From Rhizosaccharibacter radicis (GTDB taxonomy: Bacteria; Pseudomonadota; Alphaproteobacteria; Acetobacterales; Acetobacteraceae), in assembly GCA_024508355.1 (NCBI GenBank), contig JAMZEJ010000003.1, positions 124,001 through 188,000 of the forward strand: a stretch of DNA of 64,000 nucleotides, given 5' to 3'. Below are positions 41,397-52,491 of this stretch, in pieces; position 1 is the stretch's first letter; each line of letters begins with the position of its first letter. The translations under genes and the position numbers were made by a program. The notes under the pieces are model-generated. The model saw only the letters and a program-made list of their open reading frames with translations. It was not told the DNA's origin and did not search any database.

Positions 41397-42967
41397 CCGA
41401 TCGGGCGCCGGAAACGGCGGCCGCGCCGGAGGGCAAGGCCGGGATCGTCTTCGCGATCGAGCCGGCGGACCTGCTGACGCCGGTCGGGGCGTTTCTTCGG
41501 CTGCGGGAACATCTGCCCGGCGCGGCACGGAACGGCTTCCTGCTGGAAAGCATCGAGGGCGGCCAGGCGCGCGGCCGCTTCTCGGTCATCGGCCTGCTGC
41601 CGGATCTGTTCTGGCGCTGCCATGGCGGCCGGGTGGAGATCTCGGGGCCGGGGAGCGGCGATGTCGCCGCGGCGGACGCGTCCGGACCCATCGCCAGCCT
41701 CCGGGCGGTGATCGCCGCGAGCCGGATCACGCTGCCGGCCGAGTTGCCGCCGATGATCGGGGGCGTGTTCGGCTATCTCGGCTACGACATGGTGCGGCAG
41801 ATGGAACGGCTGCCCGACGTCCCGGCGGACGATCTGGCGCTGCCCGAGGCGGTGATGCTGCGGCCGTCCTTGTTCGCGGTGTTCGACAACGTGCGCGACG
41901 AGCTTGTGCTGGCGGTTCCCGTGCGGTGCGCGGCGGGCGAGGCGCCCGGGCAGGCCGAGGCGCGCGCGCGGGCACTGCTGGCGAGCGCTCGCGCCGTTCT
42001 TTCGGAGGGGAGCGGTGCTGCGCCCGGGGGAGCCGGCGCCGGGGTCTCGCCGGATGCCCTGGCCGAGGCGCTGGCCGCGCTGGCCTCGCCGCGATCCAAC
42101 ATGGAGCGCGACGGCTTCCTCCGGGCGGTGCGCCGCATCCAGGACTACATCGCGGCCGGGGATGCGTTCCAGGTCGTGCCGAGCCAGCGCTTCTCGGCTC
42201 CGTTCCCGCTGGACCCCTTCGCGCTCTACCGGGCCCTGCGGCGGATCAATCCGTCTCCCTTCCTGTTCTTCCTGGAATTCGACGGCTTCAGCCTGGCGGG
42301 CAGCAGCCCAGAGGTGCTGGTGCGCCTCCGCGACGGCATCGTCACGGTGCGCCCGCTCGCCGGCACCCGGCGGCGCGGCGCCGACCGCGCGGAGGATCTG
42401 GCGCTCGAACGGGACCTGCTGGCCGATCCGAAGGAGCGGGCCGAGCATCTCATGCTGGTGGATCTCGGGCGCAACGACGTCGGCCGGGTTGCCGCAACGG
42501 GCAGCGTGCGGGTGGCCGAAAGCTTCGTGGTGGAGCGCTTCAGCCACGTGATGCACATCTCCTCCACGGTGGAAGGGCGGCTGAGGCCGGAACTGGACGC
42601 GCTCGACGCGCTGGTCGCGGGTTTCCCGGCCGGAACCCTGACCGGCGCTCCGAAGATCAGGGCCATGGAGATCATCGACGAGATGGAGCCGACGCGCCGG
42701 GCCGCCTATGCCGGCTGCATCGGGTATTTCGCCCCTGACGGCAGCATGGACACCTGCATCGGGCTGCGCATGGCCGTGCTGAAGGACGGGATGATGCACG
42801 TGCAGGCCGGGGCCGGCGTGGTGGCGGACAGCGATCCGGACGCGGAATGGGAGGAAACCCGTCAGAAGGCGCGCGCCCTGTTCCGGGCCGCCGAGGCGGC
42901 GATCGCCACCTGCGCGCCTTCAGCGGCCGGACCGGGCGTTGCGCCCGCAGGCGCGTGGCGGTCGTGA
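41393..42967 (+). CDS. trpE: Anthranilate synthase component I
   Basis: Chorismate-using subunit of anthranilate synthase, 524 residues. The tryptophan feedback site LLES is present near residue 50 (NGFLLESIEGG). The catalytic half has GDAFQVVPSQRF, FLEFDGFSLAGSSPEVLV, LVDLGRNDVGRV, TLTGAPKIRAMEIIDE and GCIGYFAPDGSMDTCIGLR. It begins with GTG inside the ppiD stop (GTGA), so translation is coupled. Feedback by Trp is expected from the LLES motif; transcription control is not visible. Confidence 0.96.
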   Translation: MTDRAPETAAAPEGKAGIVFAIEPADLLTPVGAFLRLREHLPGAARNGFLLESIEGGQARGRFSVIGLLPDLFWRCHGGRVEISGPGSGDVAAADASGPIASLRAVIAASRITLPAELPPMIGGVFGYLGYDMVRQMERLPDVPADDLALPEAVMLRPSLFAVFDNVRDELVLAVPVRCAAGEAPGQAEARARALLASARAVLSEGSGAAPGGAGAGVSPDALAEALAALASPRSNMERDGFLRAVRRIQDYIAAGDAFQVVPSQRFSAPFPLDPFALYRALRRINPSPFLFFLEFDGFSLAGSSPEVLVRLRDGIVTVRPLAGTRRRGADRAEDLALERDLLADPKERAEHLMLVDLGRNDVGRVAATGSVRVAESFVVERFSHVMHISSTVEGRLRPELDALDALVAGFPAGTLTGAPKIRAMEIIDEMEPTRRAAYAGCIGYFAPDGSMDTCIGLRMAVLKDGMMHVQAGAGVVADSDPDAEWEETRQKARALFRAAEAAIATCAPSAAGPGVAPAGAWRS

Positions 42968-43678
<711 letters not shown>

Positions 43679-43682
43679 CGCG

Positions 43683-44828
43683 ATGTCGCCTGCGGGAACG
43701 ACGCCGGCCGGCGGCGGCTCGGCGCTCAAGCCGGTGCTGGCCCGTCTGGCCGCCGGAGAGCGGCTGGCCGAGCACGAGTCCGAAGTCGCGTTCGGCGTGG
43801 TGATGGAAGGGGCCGCCACGGCCGCGCAGATCGCGGCGCTGGTGATGGCCATGCGGGTGCGGGGGGAAACGGTCGCGGAGCTGGAAGGGGCGGTGCGGGC
43901 CATGCGGGCCCGGATGCGGACGGTGCCCGGGGTTGCGGATGCGATCGACGTGTGCGGTACGGGTGGCGACAACCACGGCACCCTGAACGTGTCCACCGCG
44001 GTCGCTTTCGTGCTGGCGGCGCTGGGTGTGCCGGTGGCCAAGCACGGCAACCGGGCGCTCAGCTCGCGCGCCGGAGCGTCCGACACGCTGGAAGCGCTGG
44101 GCGTGCCGCTCCACGACGATCCGGCCGTGCTGGAACGGCTGCTCCAGGAACAGGGCATCGCGTTCCTGTCCGCGCCGCTGCATCATCCGGCGATGCGGCA
44201 CGCGGCTCCGGTGCGGGCGGAGCTCGGCACGCGCACGATCTTCAACCTGCTGGGACCATTGTGCAATCCGGCCGGGGTGCGCCGGCAGATGATCGGGTTG
44301 TTCGACGCGCGCTGGGCCGAGCCGGTGGTGGCCGTGCTGCGTCGGCTGGGGGCGGAACGTGTCTGGGCCGTGCACGGCAACGACGCCCTGGGCGGTTCGG
44401 CCCAGGGCCTGGACGAGCTGACCCTGGCCGGGCCGTCGGACGTGGTGGCGCTCGAAAATGGCGAGGTCCATCGCTTCACCATCGAGCCGGAACGGCTCGG
44501 GCTCGCGCGGCGGCCGGTGTCGGACATCTGGGGCGGCGACGCGATCGGCAATGCGGAGGCGCTCGAATCGCTGCTTCGTGGCGCGACAGGGGCTTATCGC
44601 GAAACGGTGTTGCTCAACGCGTCCGCCGCCTTGCAGGTCAGCGGCAAGGGAAACATGTTGCGCACGCCGGACGGCGAGGCCCTTCACGCCATGCTGCGGG
44701 AGGGCATGGCGCACGCGGCACGGACGCTGGACGACGGTTCCGCCCTCGCGGTGCTGGAAAGGCTGCGGGCGGGCTCCGATATTCCCCGGGAAGACGATGT
44801 TGCGATTGGCGCCATTCATGGCGGATGA
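43683..44828 (+). CDS. trpD: Anthranilate phosphoribosyltransferase
   Basis: Couples anthranilate to PRPP, 381 residues, with some 25 extra N-terminal residues compared with the usual ~340. Motifs: GTGGDNHGTLNVSTAVAFV (PRPP loop), KHGNRALSSRAGASDTLEALG, FNLLGPLCNPAGVRRQMIG and the VHGNDALGG segment in place of VHG-x-DGLDE. It overlaps trpC by 11 bases. Confidence 0.95.
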   Translation: MSPAGTTPAGGGSALKPVLARLAAGERLAEHESEVAFGVVMEGAATAAQIAALVMAMRVRGETVAELEGAVRAMRARMRTVPGVADAIDVCGTGGDNHGTLNVSTAVAFVLAALGVPVAKHGNRALSSRAGASDTLEALGVPLHDDPAVLERLLQEQGIAFLSAPLHHPAMRHAAPVRAELGTRTIFNLLGPLCNPAGVRRQMIGLFDARWAEPVVAVLRRLGAERVWAVHGNDALGGSAQGLDELTLAGPSDVVALENGEVHRFTIEPERLGLARRPVSDIWGGDAIGNAEALESLLRGATGAYRETVLLNASAALQVSGKGNMLRTPDGEALHAMLREGMAHAARTLDDGSALAVLERLRAGSDIPREDDVAIGAIHGG

Positions 44829-45726
44829 CACGGCGGCTGAAGGCAGGGTGGATCGGTTGACGATCGAGAATGGTGCCGACGCCGGGTTTCGGCTGGCCGG
44901 AACGGCCCCTTCGGGGGTCCCGGCCACGCCCCAGGACGTGCTCGAGCGCATCTGCGCCCAGACCCTGGGAGAGGTGGCGCGCCGGTCGGCTGCCCTTCCG
45001 CTCAAGGAAATCAAGGCGCGGCTCAAGGACCTGCACGAGGCGCCGCGGGGCTTCGGCCACGCGTTGAAGCTCAAGACCGCGGAGCGCCAGGTCGGGCTCA
45101 TCGCCGAGATGAAGAAGAGCTCGCCCTCGGCGGGACCGATCCTCGCCTCCTACGATCCGGCGGCGATCGCCCGGCTATACGAGCAGGCCGGCGCCGCCTG
45201 CCTTTCGGTGCTGACGGAAGGGCCGTCCTTCGGCGGCCACGTCGCCGATCTGCAGATCGCGCGCGCGGCGGTGTCGCTGCCGGTGCTGCGCAAGGACTTC
45301 ATCCTGGAGCCGTGGCAGGTCTACGAGAGCCGGCTCATCGGTGCCGACTGCATCCTGCTGATCATGGCGGCCCTCACCGACGAGCGGGCGGAGGAGCTGT
45401 TGTCGATGGCCCGCTCGCTCGATCTCGACGTGCTGGTGGAAGTGCATGACGAGCCGGAGCTCGACCGGGCGCTCGGCCTGAACACGGCGCTGATCGGCAT
45501 CAACAACCGGAACCTCAAGACCCTGAAGACCGAGCTCGGCACGACGCTCTCGCTCGCCCCCCGGGTGCCGCCCGACCGTATCGTCGTGGCGGAAAGCGGC
45601 ATCCGGAGCCGGGAGGACGTGCTGCGGCTGGCCGGAGCGGGGGCGTCCTGCTTCCTGGTGGGGGAGAGCCTGCTGCGGCAGGCCGATCCCGGCGAGGCGT
45701 GCGCCAGCCTGCTCGGGCCGCTCTGA
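44818..45726 (+). CDS. trpC: Indole-3-glycerol phosphate synthase
   Basis: TIM-barrel enzyme closing the indole ring, 302 residues; about 35 residues at the N-terminus are extra. Conserved parts: [13 protein letters not shown] with the catalytic Lys, [52 protein letters not shown] and VAESGI. The first in-frame ATG giving overlap with trpD (44818) is used; the homology starts at about [10 protein letters not shown], so a later start cannot be excluded. trpF, trpB and trpA are not in the window. Confidence 0.95.
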   Translation: MADDTAAEGRVDRLTIENGADAGFRLAGTAPSGVPATPQDVLERICAQTLGEVARRSAALPLKEIKARLKDLHEAPRGFGHALKLKTAERQVGLIAEMKKSSPSAGPILASYDPAAIARLYEQAGAACLSVLTEGPSFGGHVADLQIARAAVSLPVLRKDFILEPWQVYESRLIGADCILLIMAALTDERAEELLSMARSLDLDVLVEVHDEPELDRALGLNTALIGINNRNLKTLKTELGTTLSLAPRVPPDRIVVAESGIRSREDVLRLAGAGASCFLVGESLLRQADPGEACASLLGPL

Positions 45727-45728
45727 AC

Positions 45729-46304
45729 ATGGCGGCCGATGGGGACCCGCTCGTCGATACGGCCTCGGCCCTGCTGACGCATCTGGATCGGGCCGGACAT
45801 GCCCGCATGGTGGACGTGTCCGACAAGGACGTGACGCGCCGGGAAGCGGTCGCGGCCTGTGCGGTGTCCATGCGGCCGGACACGCTGCGGATGATCCTGG
45901 ACGGCACCGCGCCCAAGGGCGACGTGCTGGCCACCGCGCGGATCGCCGGCATCATGGCGGCAAAGCGGACCGCCGATCTCATCCCGCTCTGCCACCCGTT
46001 GCCCTTGTCGGGCGTCGCGGTGTCGCTGGTGCCGGCGCCGGGGGGGACGGGCGTTATGGTGAAAGCGCGGGTGCGCACCACAGACCGCACCGGGGTGGAG
46101 ATGGAGGCGCTCACCGCAGCCAGTGTGGCGGCGCTGACGCTTTATGACATGTGCAAGGCCGTGGACCGCGGGATGCGGATCGGCGATCTCCGTGTGGTGG
46201 AGAAGTCCGGCGGCCGGTCGGGGACGTATCGGGAGGAGGCGGCTGCCGCCCTCCCGCGTGACGGAGCGGGCGGGAGCCCGCCGGGGAAAGGAAACGAGCG
46301 ATGA
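45729..46304 (+). CDS. moaC: Cyclic pyranopterin monophosphate synthase
   Basis: Acts with MoaA to make precursor Z from GTP, 191 residues. Motifs: [69 protein letters not shown] and VEKSGG. The C-terminal tail after the family end is about 25 residues, Ala/Gly-rich. The start is two bases after the trpC stop. In other alphaproteobacteria moeA and lexA follow; here pdhA does, ten bases downstream. Confidence 0.96.
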   Translation: MAADGDPLVDTASALLTHLDRAGHARMVDVSDKDVTRREAVAACAVSMRPDTLRMILDGTAPKGDVLATARIAGIMAAKRTADLIPLCHPLPLSGVAVSLVPAPGGTGVMVKARVRTTDRTGVEMEALTAASVAALTLYDMCKAVDRGMRIGDLRVVEKSGGRSGTYREEAAAALPRDGAGGSPPGKGNER

Positions 46305-46314
46305 GGGATCGTCG

Positions 46315-47346
46315 ATGAGCGGGTCGGCCAAGAAGAAGAGCGACACGTCCCCCGCCCCCGGGCAGGCACGCGGCAACCAGCCGACCCTGGACAAGGAGGA
46401 GCTGCTCCGCGCCTACCACGACATGGTGCTGATCCGCCGGTTCGAGGAGCGCACCGGGCAGCTCTACGGCATGGGGCTGATCGGCGGGTTCTGCCACCTC
46501 TATATCGGCCAGGAGGCCGTGGTGGTGGGCGTGCAGATGGCGCTCAAGAAGGGCGACAAGATCGTCACCTCCTATCGCGACCACGGCCACATGCTGGCGG
46601 CGGGCATGGACCCGAAGGGCGTCATGGCGGAGCTGACCGGCCGGGCCACGGGCTATTCCCGCGGCAAGGGCGGCTCCATGCACATGTTCTCCAAGGAAGA
46701 GCATTTCTACGGCGGCCACGGCATCGTCGGCGCCCAGGTGCCGATCGGCGCGGGCCTTGCCTTCGCCAACAAGTATCGCGGCACCGACGAGGTGGCGGTG
46801 GCCTACATGGGCGACGGCGCATCCAACCAGGGCCAGGTGTTCGAGGCGTTCAACCTGGCCGCCCTGCACAAGCTGCCCTGCATCTTCATCATCGAGAACA
46901 ACCAGTACGGCATGGGCACCTCCGCCGCCCGGTCGTCGGCGTCCAAGGCGCTGTGGCGCAACGGCGAGCCCTGGAGCATCCCCGGCCAGAAGGTGGACGG
47001 CATGGACGTGGCGGCCGTGCGCGCCGCGGCAGCCGAGGCGGTGGCGCATTGCCGCGCGGGCAACGGCCCGTACCTGCTGGAGATGTCCACCTACCGGTAT
47101 CGCGGCCATTCCATGTCCGATCCGGCCAAGTACCGGACCCGCGAGGAGGTGGAGGAGATGCGCCGCGAGCACGACGCGATCGAGCGCGTGCGCCGGGCGC
47201 TGGCGGCGCTGGGCGTCGAGGAGCAGCAGCTCAAGGCGACCGACGACGAGATCAAGAAGGTCGTGACGGAAGCGGCCGAGTTCGCGCAGACGAGCCCGGA
47301 GCCCGATCCGAGCGAGTTGTGGACCGACGTGCTGGTGGAAGGCTGA
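46315..47346 (+). CDS. pdhA: Pyruvate dehydrogenase E1 component, alpha subunit
   Basis: Thiamine diphosphate subunit of the E1 alpha2beta2 enzyme, 343 residues. It decarboxylates pyruvate and, with PdhB, transfers acetyl to the lipoyl groups. Motifs: RRFEERTGQLYGMGLIGGFCHLYIGQEA, SYRDHGHMLA, GGHGIVGAQVPIGAGLAFA and the ThDP motif GDGASNQGQ...NLPCIFIIENNQYGMGT-like stretch (here ALHKLPCIFIIENN), then STYRYRGHSMSDP. An AAAGGAA stands before the preceding ATG, 15-20 bases upstream of this start. First of four genes pdhA-pdhB-pdhC-lpdA with gaps of 4-12 bases. Confidence 0.96.
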   Translation: MSGSAKKKSDTSPAPGQARGNQPTLDKEELLRAYHDMVLIRRFEERTGQLYGMGLIGGFCHLYIGQEAVVVGVQMALKKGDKIVTSYRDHGHMLAAGMDPKGVMAELTGRATGYSRGKGGSMHMFSKEEHFYGGHGIVGAQVPIGAGLAFANKYRGTDEVAVAYMGDGASNQGQVFEAFNLAALHKLPCIFIIENNQYGMGTSAARSSASKALWRNGEPWSIPGQKVDGMDVAAVRAAAAEAVAHCRAGNGPYLLEMSTYRYRGHSMSDPAKYRTREEVEEMRREHDAIERVRRALAALGVEEQQLKATDDEIKKVVTEAAEFAQTSPEPDPSELWTDVLVEG

Positions 47347-47355
47347 GAAACCCCG

Positions 47356-48732
47356 ATGGCAACCCAGGTTCTGATGCCGGCCCTGTCTCCCACCATGACG
47401 GAAGGCACGCTGGCGCGCTGGCTCAAGAAGGTCGGCGACACCGTATCGGCGGGCGACGTGATCGCGGAGATCGAGACGGACAAGGCGACCATGGAGGTCG
47501 AGGCGGTCGATGAGGGCACGCTCGGCAAGATCCTGGTGGAGGAAGGCACCGAGGGCGTGGCGGTGAACGCCCCGATCGCGGTGCTGCTGGGCGAGGGCGA
47601 GGACGCTTCCGCCGCCGACGCCGCGCCGGCGAAGGAAGACGCCGCGATGCCCAAGGTCGCGGCCGAGGGCACGGACGCCAAGGCGATCGCGGACAAGGGC
47701 GGGGAGGCCCGGGCGCCGGAACTCGCGAAGCCCGAGCCGGAGCGCGATTGGGGCGAAACCAAGTCGATCACCGTGCGCGAAGCGCTGCGCGACGCGATGG
47801 CGGCCGAGATGCGCGCGGACGACGACGTGTTCCTGCTGGGCGAGGAGGTCGCCGAGTATCAGGGCGCCTACAAGGTCAGCCAGGGTCTGCTGGACGAGTT
47901 CGGCGCCCGGCGCGTGATCGACACGCCGATCACCGAGCACGGCTTCACCGGCATGGCGGTGGGCGCGGCGCTGACCGGCCTGAAGCCGATCGTCGAGTTC
48001 ATGACGTTCAACTTCGCGATGCAAGCGATCGACCAGATCATCAACTCCGCCGCGAAGACCCTCTACATGAGCGGCGGCCAGATGGGCTGTCCGATCACCT
48101 TCCGCGGCCCCAACGGTGCCGCGTCGCGCGTGGGCGCTCAGCATTCGCAATGCTATGCGAGCTGGTACGCGCACGTGCCCGGCCTGAAGGTGGTGGCACC
48201 CTACTCGTCGGCCGACGCCAAGGGGCTGCTGCGCGCGGCGATCCGCGATCCGAACCCGGTGATCGTGCTGGAAAACGAGATCCTCTACGGGCAGAGCTTC
48301 GACTGCCCGGTGGCGGACGATTTCGTGCTGCCGATCGGCAAGGCCAAGATCGAGCGTACCGGCAGCCACGTCACCATCGTGGCGTTCTCCATCATGGTGG
48401 GCGTGGCGCTGAAGGCAGCGGAAACGCTGGCCGAGCAGGGTATCGAGGCGGAGGTGATCAACCTGCGCTCGCTGCGTCCGCTCGACACCGCCACGGTGGT
48501 GGAAAGCGTCAAGAAGACGTCGCGCCTGGTGACGGTGGAGGAGGGCTGGCCGTTCGCCGGCATCGGCGCGGAAGTGGCGATGCAGATCATCGAGCACGCG
48601 TTCGACTGGCTCGACGCGCCGCCCGTACGCGTGCACGGGCTCGACATTCCGCTGCCCTATGCCGCCAACCTCGAGAAGCTGTCGCTGCCGCAGCCCGACT
48701 GGGTGGTGGACGCGGTGAAGAAGCTGGTCTGA
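47356..48732 (+). CDS. pdhB: Pyruvate dehydrogenase E1 component, beta subunit, with lipoyl domain
   Basis: 458 residues. An N-terminal lipoyl domain (1 to ~80, lipoyl Lys43 in [10 protein letters not shown]) is followed by an Ala/Lys/Glu-rich linker and, from about 135, the E1-beta transketolase fold ([80 protein letters not shown]). E1-beta with its own lipoyl domain is a mark of alphaproteobacteria. The lipoyl domain is nearly identical to that of PdhC. Confidence 0.96.
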   Translation: MATQVLMPALSPTMTEGTLARWLKKVGDTVSAGDVIAEIETDKATMEVEAVDEGTLGKILVEEGTEGVAVNAPIAVLLGEGEDASAADAAPAKEDAAMPKVAAEGTDAKAIADKGGEARAPELAKPEPERDWGETKSITVREALRDAMAAEMRADDDVFLLGEEVAEYQGAYKVSQGLLDEFGARRVIDTPITEHGFTGMAVGAALTGLKPIVEFMTFNFAMQAIDQIINSAAKTLYMSGGQMGCPITFRGPNGAASRVGAQHSQCYASWYAHVPGLKVVAPYSSADAKGLLRAAIRDPNPVIVLENEILYGQSFDCPVADDFVLPIGKAKIERTGSHVTIVAFSIMVGVALKAAETLAEQGIEAEVINLRSLRPLDTATVVESVKKTSRLVTVEEGWPFAGIGAEVAMQIIEHAFDWLDAPPVRVHGLDIPLPYAANLEKLSLPQPDWVVDAVKKLV

Positions 48733-48744
48733 GGAGCGCCCGCG

Positions 48745-50079
48745 ATGCCCGTGAACATCCTGATGCCGGCGCTATCTCCCACCATGACGGAAGGCACGCT
48801 GGCCCGCTGGCTCAAGAAGGAAGGCGATGCGGTCGCGTCCGGCGACGTGATCGCCGAGATCGAGACCGATAAGGCCACCATGGAAGTGGAAGCGGTGGAC
48901 GAGGGCATCCTCGGCCGCATCCTGGTGGCGGACGGCACCGAGGGCGTGAAGGTCAACGAGCCGATCGGCGTGCTGGTAGCGGAAGGCGAGGCGGTGCCCG
49001 CCGGGGCCGCGGAGGCATCCATCGCCCCGGCGCCGGCCGCCGTCGCCAAGGACCAGGGCGGCGCCAAGCCGGCGGCCGACGGCGCCGCCGGTACGGCGAA
49101 GCCCGATACCGCAGCCGGCGTGCCCGCCAAGGCACCGGCCGCTCACGCGACGGCAACTGCCGCGCCGGCGGCCGGGGGCCGGGTGTTCGCCTCGCCGTTG
49201 GCGAAGCGCATCGCGAAGGAAGCGGGAATCGAGCTCGGCGCCCTCAAGGGCAGCGGCCCCAACGGCCGTGTCATCCGCGCCGACGTGGAAGCCGCGAAGA
49301 GCGCGCCGAAGACCGCGCCGGCTCCGGCGCCTACCCCGGCGGCTGCGCCGCCGCGTCCCGTCGCCGCTCCGGCGATCGCCGCGCCGCACCAGAAGCTGCC
49401 CAACTCCAACATGCGCCGCACCATCGCGCGCCGCCTGACGGAGTCGAAGCAGCAGGTGCCGCATTTCTACGTCTCGATGGATATCGAGCTGGACGCGCTG
49501 TTGAAGCTCCGCTCGCAGCTCAATGCGGCGTCGCCGGCGGATGGCCCGGGAACCTTCAAGCTGTCGGTCAACGACATGCTGATCAAGGCCTGCGCGGTGG
49601 CGCTGCGCCGGGTGCCGAAGGTGAACGCGTCCTACACCGACGAGGCGATCATCCTCTACGACGAGGTCGACATCTCGGTGGCGGTGTCGATGCCGGACGG
49701 GCTGATCACGCCGATCGTCCGGAGCGCCGACCGCAAGTCGCTGAGCGAGATCCACCGCGAAGCGTTCGGGCTGATCCGCCGTGCCCGCGAAGGCAAGCTG
49801 AAGCCCGAGGAATTCCAGGGTGGCGGCTTCTCCATCTCCAACATGGGGATGTATGGCGTGCGCGACTTCTCGGCGATCATCAACCCGCCGCAGGGCGCGA
49901 TCCTGGCGGTGGGAGCGGGCGAGAAGCGCGCGGTGGTGAAGAACGACCAGCTCGCGATCGCCACCGTGATGACCTGCACCCTGTCGGTGGATCACCGCGT
50001 GATCGACGGCGCGCTCGCCGCGGAATGGATGGCGGCGCTGAAGGCGATCGTCGAGAACCCCCTGAGCCTGGTGGTCTGA
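48745..50079 (+). CDS. pdhC: Dihydrolipoamide acetyltransferase (E2) of pyruvate dehydrogenase
   Basis: Core of the complex, 444 residues. Lipoyl domain 1 to ~80 (Lys43), Ala/Pro linker, E3/E1-binding domain at about 145-185 (FASPLAKRIAKEAGIELGAL, GPNGRVIRADVEA), a second Ala/Pro linker, and the catalytic domain from ~215 with the active-site LSVDHRVIDGALAAEWM (His and Asp). It transfers acetyl from lipoamide to CoA. Confidence 0.96.
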   Translation: MPVNILMPALSPTMTEGTLARWLKKEGDAVASGDVIAEIETDKATMEVEAVDEGILGRILVADGTEGVKVNEPIGVLVAEGEAVPAGAAEASIAPAPAAVAKDQGGAKPAADGAAGTAKPDTAAGVPAKAPAAHATATAAPAAGGRVFASPLAKRIAKEAGIELGALKGSGPNGRVIRADVEAAKSAPKTAPAPAPTPAAAPPRPVAAPAIAAPHQKLPNSNMRRTIARRLTESKQQVPHFYVSMDIELDALLKLRSQLNAASPADGPGTFKLSVNDMLIKACAVALRRVPKVNASYTDEAIILYDEVDISVAVSMPDGLITPIVRSADRKSLSEIHREAFGLIRRAREGKLKPEEFQGGGFSISNMGMYGVRDFSAIINPPQGAILAVGAGEKRAVVKNDQLAIATVMTCTLSVDHRVIDGALAAEWMAALKAIVENPLSLVV

Positions 50080-50083
50080 GAAC

Positions 50084-51493
50084 ATGGCCGATACCGAGTT
50101 CGACGTCGTCGTCATCGGCGGCGGTCCAGGCGGCTACGTGGCCGCCATCCGCGCGGCCCAGCTCAAGCTCAAGGTCGCCGTGGTGGAATCCACCCATCTG
50201 GGCGGCATCTGCCTGAACTGGGGTTGCATCCCGACCAAGGCGCTGCTGCGCTCGTCGGAGATCAACCACCTGCTGCACAACCTGCCGGAGTTCGGCTTCT
50301 CGGCCGACAACATCCGCTTCGACCTCGCCGCGATCGTGAAGCGCTCGCGCGGCGTGTCGAAGCAGCTGGCGAGCGGCGTGGGTCATCTGCTCAAGAAGAA
50401 CAAGGTCCCGGTGTTCGACGGGCGCGGCAAGCTGGCCGGCACCGCCGGCGACAAGCGCCGCGTCGCGGTCACCAAGGACGGCAAGGATGTCGCGACGCTG
50501 ACGGCGAAGCACGTGATCCTGGCGACCGGGGCCCGCGCGCGGGTGCTGCCGGGGCTGGAGCCTGACGGAAAGCTGGTGTGGAGCTACCGCGAGGCGATGG
50601 TGCCCGACGCGATGCCCAGGCGGCTGCTGGTGATCGGCTCCGGCGCCATCGGCATCGAGTTCGCCTCGTTCTTCCGCAACATGGGCGCGGAGGTGACGGT
50701 GGCCGAGGTGGTGGACCGCATCCTGCCGGTGGAGGACGAGGAGATCGCCGCCTTCGCCGCCAAGCAGTTCGAGAAGCAGGGCATCCGCATCCTCACCGGC
50801 GCGAAGATCGGCACGCCGGAGAAGAAGGACGGCTCGGTCTTGGTGGAGATCGAGAGCGGCGGCAAGAAGGAGAAGCTGGAGTTCGACCGGATCATCTCCG
50901 CGGTCGGCATCGTCGGCAATGTCGAGGATCTCGGCCTCGACGGCACGAAGGTCAAGGTCGAGAAGACCCACGTGCTGATCGACGAGTTCTGCCGTACCGG
51001 GGAACCGGGCGTTTACGCGATCGGCGACCTGGCGGGGGCACCCTGGCTCGCGCACAAGGCCAGCCACGAGGGCGTGCTCTGCGTGGAGAAGATCGCAGGA
51101 CTCGACGTGCATCCGATCGACTGGACCAACATTCCCGGCTGCACCTACTGCCGGCCGCAGGTGGCCTCGGTCGGGCTCACCGAAGCCAAGGCGAAGGCCA
51201 CAGGCCACGAGGTGAAGGTCGGCCGCTTCCCCTTCATCGGCAACGGCAAGGCGATCGCGATGGGTGAGCCGGAGGGCATGGTGAAGACCGTGTTCGACGC
51301 GAAGACCGGCGAGCTGCTCGGTGCGCACATGGTGGGGGCGGAGGTCACGGAGATGATTCAGGGCTACGTAATCGCCCGGACCCTCGAGACCACCGAGACC
51401 GAGCTGATGCACTCGGTGTTCCCGCATCCGACCGTCAGCGAGACCATGCACGAGAGCGTGCTGGGCGCATTCAACCAGGCGATCCATTTCTGA
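50084..51493 (+). CDS. lpdA: Dihydrolipoyl dehydrogenase (E3)
   Basis: Flavoprotein that reoxidises dihydrolipoamide with NAD+, 469 residues. FAD motif VVIGGGPGGYVAAIRAAQ, the redox disulfide in GGICLNWGCIPTKALLR, the NAD motif IGSGAIGIEFASF, and the C-terminal His-Glu in HSVFPHPTVSETMHE. It starts four bases after pdhC and ends the ten-gene run that began with ppiD. Confidence 0.96.
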   Translation: MADTEFDVVVIGGGPGGYVAAIRAAQLKLKVAVVESTHLGGICLNWGCIPTKALLRSSEINHLLHNLPEFGFSADNIRFDLAAIVKRSRGVSKQLASGVGHLLKKNKVPVFDGRGKLAGTAGDKRRVAVTKDGKDVATLTAKHVILATGARARVLPGLEPDGKLVWSYREAMVPDAMPRRLLVIGSGAIGIEFASFFRNMGAEVTVAEVVDRILPVEDEEIAAFAAKQFEKQGIRILTGAKIGTPEKKDGSVLVEIESGGKKEKLEFDRIISAVGIVGNVEDLGLDGTKVKVEKTHVLIDEFCRTGEPGVYAIGDLAGAPWLAHKASHEGVLCVEKIAGLDVHPIDWTNIPGCTYCRPQVASVGLTEAKAKATGHEVKVGRFPFIGNGKAIAMGEPEGMVKTVFDAKTGELLGAHMVGAEVTEMIQGYVIARTLETTETELMHSVFPHPTVSETMHESVLGAFNQAIHF

Positions 51494-51570
51494 TCTCCGA
51501 TCCCGTTCCTGGCCGGCGGCGGCTGGGGACGGGTTAGGATGCGGCTTCCATAGCAGCGGGAGCCAGGTTC

Positions 51571-52491
51571 ATGCCGGGTGGTTCTTTTCTCGACGCCATC
51601 ATCGGGCTCGCCCTGACCTATCTGGTGCTGGCGATGTCCGTGTCAGCGATCCAGGAGGCTCTCTCCGGCTTGCTGCAATGGCGCGCCCGCACCCTCGCGC
51701 AGGGGCTACGGTGCCTGCTGCAGGCGGTGCCGCCTTCGGAGCATCCCAATCTCCTCCAGGCCGCCACGGCCTGGGTGCTGCGTGGGCCCCGTCTGCCCGT
51801 GCCGCCGAACGGGCCTGCCGACCCGGCCGAGCGGGCGCATCTGGAAGCGCTCTACCAGACGCTGGTGACGCACCCGCTGGTGTCGGCCGCGGGCCGCATG
51901 CCGAGCTATATCCCGTCCGACGGCTTCGCCACCGCGTTGCTGGATACGCTCGGCGCGCTGGCGGCGGTGCCGGCCGAGCTGCACGACCGGATCGATGCCC
52001 TTCCCGACGGCCGCCTGAAGCAGGCCCTGCTGACCTTGTCGCGTGAAGCGGGACACGACGTCACCGTGCTGCGGGAAGGACTCGCGCACTGGTTCGACCA
52101 CGCCATGGACCAGCTTTCCGGGGTGTATCGCCGCTGGTCCGCGGTGCTCAGCTTCGTGCTGGCACTTCTCGTCACCATGCTGCTGAACGCGAGCACGGTG
52201 GGCATCCTGCGCGACCTTCTGGGTGCGAACGGCCACGCGGCCGCGCTGGCGGACGCGTTCGCGGGCGGTGCGATCCCGGACACGGTGGCGCTCGGGCTGA
52301 TCGCCGATCCGGGCTACTGGCTGCATGGCTGGCACGGGGCCTTCTGGCCGCACATGCTCGATCTGGCGGGCTGCCTGATCACCGCCTTCGCGGTGTCGCT
52401 CGGCGCGCCGTTCTGGTTCGGCATCCTGGGCGCCGCGTCCGACATCCGTTCCGCGGAGCCGAAGCCGAAGAAGGCGCCCCGCGCGACCTGA
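51571..52491 (+). CDS. Membrane protein of a widespread family of unknown function
   Basis: 306 residues. An N-terminal span with [44 protein letters not shown], a long soluble middle, a second span ([20 protein letters not shown]), and a C-terminal span ending [24 protein letters not shown]. The N- and C-terminal signatures match a family found in many bacteria, usually annotated hypothetical (a conserved membrane segment followed by W/L-R-A-K/R-T-L-x-x-G, and PFWFD-x-L near the end). The function is unknown to me. Located between lpdA and lipA. Confidence 0.7.
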   Translation: MPGGSFLDAIIGLALTYLVLAMSVSAIQEALSGLLQWRARTLAQGLRCLLQAVPPSEHPNLLQAATAWVLRGPRLPVPPNGPADPAERAHLEALYQTLVTHPLVSAAGRMPSYIPSDGFATALLDTLGALAAVPAELHDRIDALPDGRLKQALLTLSREAGHDVTVLREGLAHWFDHAMDQLSGVYRRWSAVLSFVLALLVTMLLNASTVGILRDLLGANGHAAALADAFAGGAIPDTVALGLIADPGYWLHGWHGAFWPHMLDLAGCLITAFAVSLGAPFWFGILGAASDIRSAEPKPKKAPRAT

